Shown: positions 13,898 through 18,905 of the stretch, one piece after another
How positions within the stretch are numbered: the first letter of the stretch is position 1
Layout of the letters: the number at the start of each line of letters is the position of its first letter
NCBI GenBank assembly: GCA_038848005.1
Contig: JAWCNZ010000021.1
Span: 1 to 18,905 of the forward strand
Direction: 5' to 3'
Length of the DNA: 18,905 nucleotides
From: JAWCNN01 sp038848005
GTDB taxonomy: Archaea; Thermoproteota; Bathyarchaeia; Bathyarchaeales; Bathycorpusculaceae
Notes under the pieces: model-generated
Databases searched by the model: none
Seen by the model: only the letters and a program-made list of their open reading frames with translations
What the model was told of the DNA's origin: nothing
Program-made: the position numbers and the translations under genes

Positions 13898-14859
13898 GCG
13901 ATTCCACGCTCCTGCATTTTCAACTCCAAATTTTTAATGTCGAAACCAACCATGGATTTTTTCTCGTCAACCATTTCTTGGGCTTCAGCAACCTTATCTG
14001 GATCGTCAAAGAAGGCTGTAGCCAAAACTATGGCTTGAGCCCTTTCCAACGGGTCTTCGGACTTGAATATTCCCGAGCCGACAAATATGCCGTCGCATCC
14101 CAAAGTCATCATTAAAGCGGCGTCTGCAGGCGTTGCTATGCCTCCAGCCGCAAAATTTACAACTGGCAGTCTTCCCAAACGTCCAGTTTCGGCGACAAGC
14201 GCATATGAAACTTTAAGCTCCCTAGCCGCTTTGATAAGCTCTTGCTGGTCTCCGCTTTCGTAAATTGCCTTTAAACGTCTAATCTCAGCGTTGACAAGCC
14301 TGACGTGTTTGACGGCTTCGGCGACGTTGCCAGTTCCAGGCTCACCTTTAGTTCTAATAATCGCCGCGCCTTCTTCAATTCTGCGTAGGGCTTCGCCTAA
14401 ATCCCTAGCACCGCAAACAAAAGGCGTTGTGAAATCCCATTTCCAGATGTGCCGCTCCTCGTCGGCTGGCGTTAAAACCTCTGATTCGTCAATCATGTCA
14501 ACGCCCGCAGCCTCCAAAACCCTAGCTTCATAAGTATGTCCAATGCGGCACTTCGCCATAACTGGAATAGAAACGTTGTTCATTATTTCTTTAATAGCCT
14601 TAACGCTGGCTGTTCTCGCAACGCCACCGGCCTTCCGCACATCATAGGGAAGCTTATCCAAAACCATAACTGCAACAGCGCCAGCTTCTTCGGCTATCTG
14701 CGCCTGCTCGACATTTGTAACATCCATAACAACGCCGTGCTTTTGCATGTGAGCAAAACCGCGTTTCACAAGGGTTGTTCCGCGCGTCACATCAACTTCT
14801 TCAAGCTTTTCATGCCGCAAGCCCTTGGGGCTGGAAACTGTGGCGACAAGCGAAATCAT
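13894..14859 (-). CDS. pdxS: Pyridoxal 5'-phosphate synthase lyase subunit PdxS
   Basis: This TIM-barrel synthase condenses a pentose phosphate, glyceraldehyde 3-phosphate and PdxT-derived ammonia into PLP. Signatures include LVKRGFAHMQKHGVVMDVTN, DKLPYDVRKAGGVARTA, and the catalytic-lysine region PVMAKCRIGHTYEARVLEAA. The second lysine lies in RTKGEPGTGNVAEAVKHVR, and the phosphate-binding PVVNFAAGGIATPADAALMM and GCDGIFVGSGIFKS follow. The frame stays open to 14976, but that part has no family similarity and crosses the promoter. ATG 14859 gives 321 residues and suits TATA-like boxes at 14876-14900. A short extra N-terminus (SLVATVSSPKGLRHEKLEEV) remains before the family core, so a later start is possible. 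It overlaps pdxT by 4 bases. Confidence 0.96.
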   Translation of the reverse strand: MISLVATVSSPKGLRHEKLEEVDVTRGTTLVKRGFAHMQKHGVVMDVTNVEQAQIAEEAGAVAVMVLDKLPYDVRKAGGVARTASVKAIKEIMNNVSIPVMAKCRIGHTYEARVLEAAGVDMIDESEVLTPADEERHIWKWDFTTPFVCGARDLGEALRRIEEGAAIIRTKGEPGTGNVAEAVKHVRLVNAEIRRLKAIYESGDQQELIKAARELKVSYALVAETGRLGRLPVVNFAAGGIATPADAALMMTLGCDGIFVGSGIFKSEDPLERAQAIVLATAFFDDPDKVAEAQEMVDEKKSMVGFDIKNLELKMQERGIA

Positions 14860-14875
14860 CTTCACCACAACAATA

Positions 14876-14900
14876 GTATAGTTATAACTTGAATATAAGT
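14876..14900 (-). promoter_or_regulatory. TATA region for pdxS-pdxT
   Basis: The minus strand carries ACTTATATTC and then GTTATAACTATA, centred about 36 and 24 bases before ATG 14859. Either would give a very short leader or a leaderless transcript, supporting ATG 14859 as the start. Confidence 0.45.
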
Positions 14901-14951
14901 CTACTGGGAACTCGCAAGGCAAATGCAGTCGCAACATTTTAATAGCGTTAA

Positions 14952-15803
14952 ATGTCCACTTTGGAAAGGGGCACAAAAATAATCCTAATCATAGCCTCAA
15001 ATAAGGACACTGCAAGCCTTAACATCCAAAAACAAATCCTAAACAACTACTCATTCAAAGAAACAACCGAAAAATTCCAGGAAAACCCAGTTTATGAAGC
15101 TGACATCAGCGGTAGAAAGATTAAACTTGTAACTTCCAATCAAGAGCCAGTTTACCTCCAAGACCTAACAGATTATTTCACAAACGTGGAACTTGCAGTT
15201 TTCATTTCGAGACATAGCAGCGAAAGCGGAACGCCAACACTTTCTGTGCATACACCAGGCAATTTGGGCAGTGCAGAGCTTGGCGGACTACCAAAAACCG
15301 TTTCAGTTTCACCCGCAAACTTCATGAGAGACACGTTAAAAGCTTTAAACAGCCTCAAAGAGGAAATGCAACTCAACTACGAGGTTTCTTATGAATGCAC
15401 CCATCACGGTCCATCACTGAATTTGCCAACGGCATTCGCAGAGTTGGGAAGCTCACCTACACAATGGAGCGACTTGAAAGCAGCCGAAGCCGTAGCCAAT
15501 GCAGTAATAAATGCAATTTCAAATTTCGGCAAGTCTAAGGCTGCGGCTGTAATCGGCATAGGCGGACCCCACTACAACGAAAAATTCACACGTATGGCAC
15601 TAGAAAATGAAGTAGCCTTCAGCCACATAATCCCCAAATACGCAATTCCACATGTGGACGCGGAAATCCTTAAACAATGCGTGGAAAAAACGTTAGAAAG
15701 GGTTAAATTGGCAATTTTGGATTGGAAGGGAATAAAAGGCGAGTATAAATCAAAAATTGTTGAAATGCTTGAGGAAATCGGCGTTGGCATCCAAAAAGTT
15801 TGA
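14952..15803 (+). CDS. dtdA: Archaeal D-aminoacyl-tRNA deacylase DtdA (DTD2)
   Basis: This zinc-dependent deacylase removes D-amino acids mischarged on tRNA. It is the archaeal/plant DTD2 type, unrelated in fold to bacterial Dtd. Its 283 residues are typical. Motifs include IILIIASNKDTASLNI at the N-terminus, then FISRHSSESGTPTLSVHTPGN (about 84-104), YECTHHGPSLNLPTAFAELG and SSPTQWSDLKAAEAVANAVI. GIGGPHYNEKFTRMALE is followed by FSHIIPKYAIPHVD. The His residues in SRHSS, ECTHHGP and GGPHY are the conserved candidates for metal binding or catalysis. The ATG at 14952 lies 92 bases from the divergent pdxS start. No ribosome-binding site is evident, so leaderless translation is possible. Confidence 0.95.
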   Translation: MSTLERGTKIILIIASNKDTASLNIQKQILNNYSFKETTEKFQENPVYEADISGRKIKLVTSNQEPVYLQDLTDYFTNVELAVFISRHSSESGTPTLSVHTPGNLGSAELGGLPKTVSVSPANFMRDTLKALNSLKEEMQLNYEVSYECTHHGPSLNLPTAFAELGSSPTQWSDLKAAEAVANAVINAISNFGKSKAAAVIGIGGPHYNEKFTRMALENEVAFSHIIPKYAIPHVDAEILKQCVEKTLERVKLAILDWKGIKGEYKSKIVEMLEEIGVGIQKV

Positions 15804-15805
15804 TT

Positions 15806-15985
15806 TTAAATCATTTCGACGTTTGGTAAACCCTTAAAGTGTTTATCTCCAGTTACCAAAGTCAAACCTTTGTATATAACTGTGGCATATATTATTGCGT
15901 CCACCGTGCGAAGCGCATACTTCTGTTTTACATCAGCGGCTAAAAGGGCTGTTTCAACATCTAAAGGTAGTATAAAACTTCTGCC
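15806..15985 (-). pseudogene. Remnant of a VapC-like PIN-domain toxin (C-terminal half only)
   Basis: About 60 codons read GRSFILPLDVETALLAADVK, QKYALRTVDAIIYATVIYKG and LTLVTGDKHFKGLPNVEMI before TAA. This is the second half of a PIN domain, with the third and fourth acidic residues visible (TVDAIIYAT and TGDKHF). The first half, holding the first catalytic Asp and the Glu, is absent, and the frame has no start of its own. A full VapC would be about 130 residues, so the fragment should be inactive. It follows the VapB-like fragment on the same strand in a different frame. An internal deletion joining antitoxin to toxin explains both. Confidence 0.75.
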
Positions 15986-16077
15986 TCTGAAATTTTACGC
16001 TTTCCAACCTTCTTAATTAAATACTGGTAAACTTCATCTTTCAATACTACTGTGGTTTTACAGGCATAAACGTTCAC
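15961..16077 (-). pseudogene. Remnant of a VapB-like antitoxin
   Basis: This is a 38-codon frame starting at GTG 16077, reading MNVYACKTTVVLKDEVYQYL then IKKVGKRKISEAEVLYYL and stop. The KTTVVLKDEVYQYLIKKVGKRKIS part resembles the ribbon-helix-helix N-terminus of VapB-type antitoxins. The last eight or so residues look like out-of-frame read-through past a deletion point near 15986-15992. A TATA-like TTTTAAATA at 16101-16110 could still drive it as a leaderless transcript. It is too short to retain a toxin-binding tail. Confidence 0.55.
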
Positions 16078-16159
16078 CGTAAATGTATTACATACACGAA
16101 TATTTAAAATCCCCCAAACAAAAACAAACGCCACATTTAAACTCCACAGCACAGTAACA

Positions 16160-16167
16160 TTTATTAT
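16160..16167 (+). promoter_or_regulatory. Possible TATA box for secE-spt5-rpl11
   Basis: TTTATTAT lies about 35 bases before the secE ATG, suggesting transcription from about 16188 with a leader of some 10 bases. The cluster needs its own promoter here because it is detached from ftsY. Confidence 0.4.
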
Positions 16168-16198
16168 GTTTAGGTTAGAAAATGTTGTGCGATGAAAA

Positions 16199-16378
16199 AT
16201 GGGTTTGAGGTCGTTTCTATCTCAAGCTGCAAGAACCCTAAAACTTGCGGTTAAACCTGGAAAAAGCGAGTTGTGGCTTTCAATAAAAATATGTTTTCTG
16301 GGCATAGGCGCTGTTGGATTAATAGGGTTCGTGATTAAACTGTTATCATCAATTCTGCAGCCCCAAGCAGCAGGTTAG
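16199..16378 (+). CDS. secE: Preprotein translocase subunit SecE (Sec61 gamma)
   Basis: This is a single-span membrane subunit that clamps the SecY channel. Its 59 residues are the usual archaeal length and short enough to be overlooked. The amphipathic N-terminal helix MGLRSFLSQAARTLKLAVKP precedes the conserved Pro-Gly-Lys and Glu (KPGKSELWLSIKI). The membrane helix follows: CFLGIGAVGLIGFVIKLLSS, with the family GxxGFxIKL pattern. Another ATG at 16192 is in a frame that stops quickly. The spt5 ATG follows after 11 bases. The secE-spt5-rpl11 order is classic for archaea. Confidence 0.94.
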   Translation: MGLRSFLSQAARTLKLAVKPGKSELWLSIKICFLGIGAVGLIGFVIKLLSSILQPQAAG

Positions 16379-16389
16379 AAGGAAACTTT

Positions 16390-16875
16390 ATGGGAGAAGC
16401 AAAAGAGGAACATTCCACAAAGATTTTTGCTGTAAAAACAACAACTGGACAAGAGAGAAACGTAGCCAAACTAATCGCCGCCAAAATCGAAATGAATAAT
16501 ATACCAGTAAAGGCTATTCTTGTGCCAGAAACCTTAAAAGGGTATGTTTTCGTCGAAGCTGAAGGACCACATTTGGTTGAGCAAGCCATAGTTGGCATAA
16601 GACATGTAAGGTCGAGGATTCCAGGCGTTGTAAACTTTTCTGAAATTGAAAAATACATAGTCAGAAAACCCATAATTGAAGAGTTAAATGAAAACGACAT
16701 AGTGGAAGTGACCGGCGGACCGTTTAAGGGCATGCGCGCAAAAATAACACGAATTGACAAGGCTAAAGAGGAAGTTACACTTGAACTTTTAGAAGCCACG
16801 TTTACACTGCCGATAACAGTCCACTCTGATTATGTGAAACTTGTGGAAAAAGCAGAAACTAAAGGAGGCGAATAA
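16390..16875 (+). CDS. spt5: Transcription elongation factor Spt5 (NusG homologue)
   Basis: This elongation factor forms the Spt4/5 clamp over RNA polymerase and can link transcription to translation. Its 161 residues comprise an NGN domain (about 10-95: KIFAVKTTTGQERNVAKLIA, LKGYVFVEAEGPHLVEQAIV and HVRSRIPGVVNFSEIEKYI) and one KOW domain (about 103-155: DIVEVTGGPFKGMRAKITRI, then EEVTLELLEATFTLPITVHS). Both match the archaeal family. The start ATG 16390 follows GAAGGAAACTTT. The stop touches the rpl11 ATG directly, and AAAGGAGGCG at the 3' end serves rpl11. Confidence 0.96.
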   Translation: MGEAKEEHSTKIFAVKTTTGQERNVAKLIAAKIEMNNIPVKAILVPETLKGYVFVEAEGPHLVEQAIVGIRHVRSRIPGVVNFSEIEKYIVRKPIIEELNENDIVEVTGGPFKGMRAKITRIDKAKEEVTLELLEATFTLPITVHSDYVKLVEKAETKGGE

Positions 16876-17367
16876 ATGGCTGAGAAAAAAATCGTGGAAC
16901 TCCTCGTAAGCGGAGGACAAGCAACAGCCGGACCACCCTTAGGACCAGCATTAGGCCCGTTAGGCGTGAATGTAATGGCAATCGTTAACAGAATAAATGA
17001 GCTTACACGGGATTATGCTGGAATGAAAGTTCCAGTGAAGGTGGCGGTTGACCCAGAAACAAAAGAGTTTGAAGTGGCTGTTGGAACGCCCACAACATCC
17101 GCCCTAATCGTAAGCGAACTAAAAATAGAGAAAGGCTCTGGAACGCCTAGCACGCAGAAAGTTGGAAACCTCACTCTGGAGCAAATCGTACGCATAGCCA
17201 AGATTAAACGTCCAGAACTTTTAGCTAAAAATTTGAAGGCAGCCGCTAAAGAGGTTTTGGGAAGTTGCGTAAGCATGGGCGTAACAGTTGAAGGAAAAGA
17301 CCCACGGGAGGTTCAAAAAGAAATAGACGAAGGCAAACATGACAAGCTATTTAGCGGAACCAACTAG
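16876..17367 (+). CDS. rpl11: 50S ribosomal protein L11 (uL11)
   Basis: This forms the base of the ribosomal stalk and part of the GTPase-associated centre. Its 163 residues are the archaeal length. It contains the N-terminal signature VSGGQATAGPPLGPALGPLG (about 12-31), VNVMAIVNRINELTRDYAGM and the C-terminal rRNA-binding domain TLEQIVRIAKIKRPELLAKN followed by EVLGSCVSMGVTVEGKDPRE. The ATG follows AAAGGAGGCGAATAA, an ideal Shine-Dalgarno. In most archaea rpl1 and rpl10 follow. Here the next gene is on the other strand, 24 bases away. Confidence 0.97.
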   Translation: MAEKKIVELLVSGGQATAGPPLGPALGPLGVNVMAIVNRINELTRDYAGMKVPVKVAVDPETKEFEVAVGTPTTSALIVSELKIEKGSGTPSTQKVGNLTLEQIVRIAKIKRPELLAKNLKAAAKEVLGSCVSMGVTVEGKDPREVQKEIDEGKHDKLFSGTN

Positions 17368-17374
17368 AATTGAT

Positions 17375-17386
17375 AATATTTTTGTC
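17375..17386 (+). terminator. Possible T-tract terminator after rpl11
   Basis: AATATTTTTGTC directly follows the rpl11 stop in the 24-base gap before the convergent gene. Archaeal termination uses T-rich tracts without a required hairpin. The run is only five T, so support is modest. Confidence 0.3.
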
Positions 17387-17391
17387 ATTTG

Positions 17392-18145
17392 TTAGTCTGG
17401 TAGGAAGATTATTGTGTTGTATTTGTCCCATCGAGTTAATTCTTGGTGCAACATTGTTGCTTTTTCAACAGCACATGCGAGGGCGGTTTGAGGTGGAGTT
17501 TTGGATGAATCTACACGCCCTTCTCGTGCGTATTGGTCCCAGTAGCTTTCTAGTTCATCGAAACAGTCGCTTAATCCTATCAATTTGGTTCTCGGCGGTA
17601 ATTGCTCTATCCACTGGTTAAGGCCTAAAAGGTAATATAGTTCCCATAGGAAGTTGGGTGTTTCATTAAGTATTTGTGCGTCTGTTTTTCCTCGTGTTGC
17701 CCAATCAATCTGACCTAGGGATTCACGTATAGTGTTATAAACAATGTCAAATTCAGTTTCATTAAGAAAAATAATGTTCTTGTCTCTGTATGCCAAACTA
17801 CGTAATTCATACAAATTATTCCTTATGTCTGCCCAGAATATTTCAGCGCAATACCGCAATAATTCGATTTAAGCTCTATAATGCGAATTATTGTTTCATT
17901 ACTTTCTTCATACCAGAAAGTAGCATTCACCTCACATGCCTTGTCGTAATATGCGCCTGCGAACCAGCGAAGCTTCCATTTAATGTTGTATGCGGCAAGA
18001 TGAGCCTCATACACTCTTCTTTTATGTAGTTCTTCAATGTTTCGTTGATTTTCCAAGTAAAAGTACACGTTAAAAGAGCTAAGGCTACAATCACAATAGT
18101 TATCAATGCTAAACTAACTATTGTCATCTTATCCACAGCAAACAC
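17392..18145 (-). pseudogene. Hypothetical membrane-anchored protein split over three reading frames
   Basis: Three overlapping minus-strand frames follow one another. Frame A (GTG 18145 or ATG 18127) gives a membrane anchor, TIVSLALITIVIVALALLTC. Frame B (to 17823) gives ENQRNIEELHKRRVYEAHLA and WYEESNETIIRIIELKS. Frame C (17859-17392) gives RYCAEIFWADIRNNLYELRS and continues for 155 codons to TAA. Each change is the same kind of shift, compatible with single-base deletions near 18070 and 17870. Joined, they would make an anchored, Trp/Tyr-rich, mainly helical protein of about 245 residues. I do not recognise the family. The alternatives are sequencing errors in a live gene or two independent short genes. 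Confidence 0.55.
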
Positions 18146-18204
18146 CTTCTGTACACATCAACCATCCCATTCCTTAAAAACTTTGATAGAAAGAAAAAGG
18201 GAAA

Positions 18205-18417
18205 TTAACAGTGTTTCCCATCTTTACACTCAACATAATAACGACCATCATATGTACATTTAACCCTACCTAGTCTCACTAATTTGTCAAGGTAACTCTT
18301 ATGTACGCCTAGCTCTTCTGGACTTTTAGCGTTTTCCTCGCTTGTGGCTCAAGTTTTCTTCATCTTACGTATAGTAATTACTTTTGCAATAGCACCGCCA
18401 GCCCACACCTCCGCCAT
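18205..18417 (-). pseudogene. Small LGATS...DGRYYV-family gene with an in-frame stop (copy 1)
   Basis: This begins at ATG 18417, with GGTGATG just upstream as the ribosome-binding site, and reads MAEVWAGGAIAKVITIRKMK, KT and then TGA (18349-18351). It continues in the same frame as ATSEENAKSPEELGVHKSYL, DKLVRLGRVKCTYDGRYYVE and CKDGKHC with TAA. The stop stands where the right-edge copy has Gly in KKLGATSEE, so a nonsense change of a GGA-like codon is the simplest reading. The middle resembles a small helix-turn-helix with a following wing (DGRYYV), seen by eye only. I do not know the family. The cluster context suggests an operon of related genes in decay. Confidence 0.6.
18206..18252. repeat. 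Diverged direct repeat of 18726-18773
   Basis: TTAACAGTGTTTcCCATCTT and the following ACTCAAC-TAATA-CGACCATC segment recur at 18725-18773 with scattered changes, several of them at third codon positions. This is the C-terminal coding end of copies 1 and 3 of the small family. Confidence 0.7.
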
Positions 18418-18432
18418 TCACATCACCTTCTT

Positions 18433-18715
18433 CTACACGCAGCAAATTTCTACCGCCATCGCTGGGGACGTTGCTCCCAACTCCATAAATCGTTTGAAGA
18501 TGGACTTGTCCGCTTCTCGCTCTAAAAGTAACTCTACGATCCTTCCTCCCAGCCCACCCAAAATTACTGCAAACACTAAACCGGGTAAGTCCAACTTTAT
18601 CCCTCTACGAATACTGGGAATCTTGTTCCTATTTCAATATCTGCCACTGGAAAAACAACAGCATAATAACCCCTATCGACACCAAAGTTCCAGTAAACTT
18701 CCATAGCCAAACCAC
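18433..18715 (-). pseudogene. Small two-helix membrane member of the same family, degraded (copy 2)
   Basis: From GTG 18715 one frame encodes a membrane helix, WKFTGTLVSIGVIMLLFFQW, and then stops (QILK and TAG). In another frame it continues as KIPSIRRGIKLDLPGLVFAV, ILGGLGGRIVELLLEREADK and SIFKRFMELGATSPAMAVE, ending at TAG 18433. The LGATSPAMAV segment matches LGATSEETAK of the right-edge copy, and everything after it (PEELG to DGRYYV) is missing. The original was probably a two-helix membrane protein carrying the same C-terminal domain. The gaps of 9 and 15 bases to its neighbours suggest one transcript. Confidence 0.5.
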
Positions 18716-18724
18716 TTTTATGGT

Positions 18725-18905
18725 TTAACAGTGTTTTTCATCTTCACATTCAACGTAATAGCGACCATCCGATGTACGTTTTACTCCCCAGTCGCTAACC
18801 AATATCTTGAGCACTCTCTCTTCTATACCGAGTTCCTCTGGCTTTTTTGCTGTTTCCTCAGATGTAGCCCCCAGTTTCTTTATCTTATCTTTTGCCAGCT
18901 TAAGT
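18725..18905 (-). CDS. LGATS...DGRYYV-family small protein (partial, N-terminus off the right edge; copy 3)
   Basis: The frame is open from the window edge to TAA at 18725, with about 59 codons visible: LKLAKDKIKKLGATSEETAK, KPEELGIEERVLKILVSDWG, VKRTSDGRYYVECEDEKHC. It aligns without gaps to copy 1 over the last 47 residues, with shared ATSEE-AK-PEELG, DGRYYVEC and KHC. It may be the intact member of the tandem set, and its start lies outside the window. A compact helical part followed by a basic/aromatic hairpin suggests a winged-helix-like domain, but no function can be assigned. Confidence 0.6.
   Translation of the reverse strand, partial: LKLAKDKIKKLGATSEETAKKPEELGIEERVLKILVSDWGVKRTSDGRYYVECEDEKHC

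Noticed and set aside
14860..14976. Upstream extension of pdxS to 14976
   Set aside because: The extra 39 residues lack family similarity, cross TATA-like elements and would overlap the divergent dtdA start.
18349..18351. In-frame TGA in copy 1 as a selenocysteine codon
   Set aside because: The aligned residue in copy 3 is Gly, the neighbouring copy is also broken, no SECIS-like hairpin was evident and selenocysteine use is rare in archaea. Nonsense mutation fits better.
18344..18706. 120-codon plus-strand frame with a hydrophobic segment
   Set aside because: The minus strand of the same region carries motifs shared with copies 1 and 3 (LGATS and membrane helices), so the plus frame is best seen as a shadow.
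1..18905. CRISPR arrays, tRNA/rRNA genes or intact transposons
   Set aside because: No short regularly spaced repeats, no tRNA T-loop and anticodon-arm pattern, and no transposase motifs were seen on either strand by reading. The only repeats are within coding sequence.

Overview
The window is archaeal. It carries sn-glycerol-1-phosphate dehydrogenase (the enzyme that sets archaeal lipid stereochemistry), ribosomal proteins found in archaea and eukaryotes but not bacteria (S19e, L31e, L39e, LX/L18a), aIF6, a PDCD5-type protein, prefoldin alpha, an RNase P Rpr2 subunit, archaeal SecE/Spt5, the archaeal D-aminoacyl-tRNA deacylase DtdA, and the branched-polyamine synthase BpsA. The gene set, AT-leaning composition and frequent TTG/GTG starts fit an uncultured TACK lineage such as Bathyarchaeia. 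That placement is an inference, not something the sequence proves.

Layout. (1) 1-1737, minus: the N-terminal 579 codons of a large secreted protein with BsuPI-like repeat domains, running off the left edge. (2) 1890-5045: egsA (plus), an FKBP-type prolyl isomerase (minus) and a divergent MFS transporter (plus). (3) 5087-10229, plus: a compact information-processing run, mscS-rpr2-yhbY-rps19e-pdcd5-rpl39e-rpl31e-aif6-rplX-pfdA-ftsY, with overlapping or nearly touching genes. (4) 10221-14859, minus: a metabolic block. It holds speD-bpsA-GNAT (polyamines), a carbamoyltransferase whose ornithine-side motifs are altered, and pdxS-pdxT (vitamin B6). (5) 14952-15803, plus: dtdA. (6) 15806-16077, minus: a collapsed VapBC-like toxin-antitoxin locus. 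(7) 16199-17367, plus: secE-spt5-rpl11. (8) 17392-18905, minus: a decayed cluster. It contains one hypothetical membrane-anchored gene split over three frames and three tandem copies of a small unrecognised family, two of them broken and the third cut by the window edge.

How the genes work together. Segments 3 and 7 look like two parts of one ancestral archaeal translation/secretion superoperon (ftsY followed by secE-spt5-rpl11). About 6 kb of mainly opposite-strand metabolic genes now separates them, and the usual rpl1 does not follow rpl11. SpeD supplies decarboxylated SAM to BpsA, and the downstream GNAT is close enough to be co-transcribed. PdxS and PdxT form PLP synthase. I found no tRNA, rRNA, CRISPR array or intact mobile element. 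The best candidates for something new are the carbamoyltransferase with DME/HDMP motifs beside polyamine genes, and the small LGATS...DGRYYV family in the right-hand cluster.
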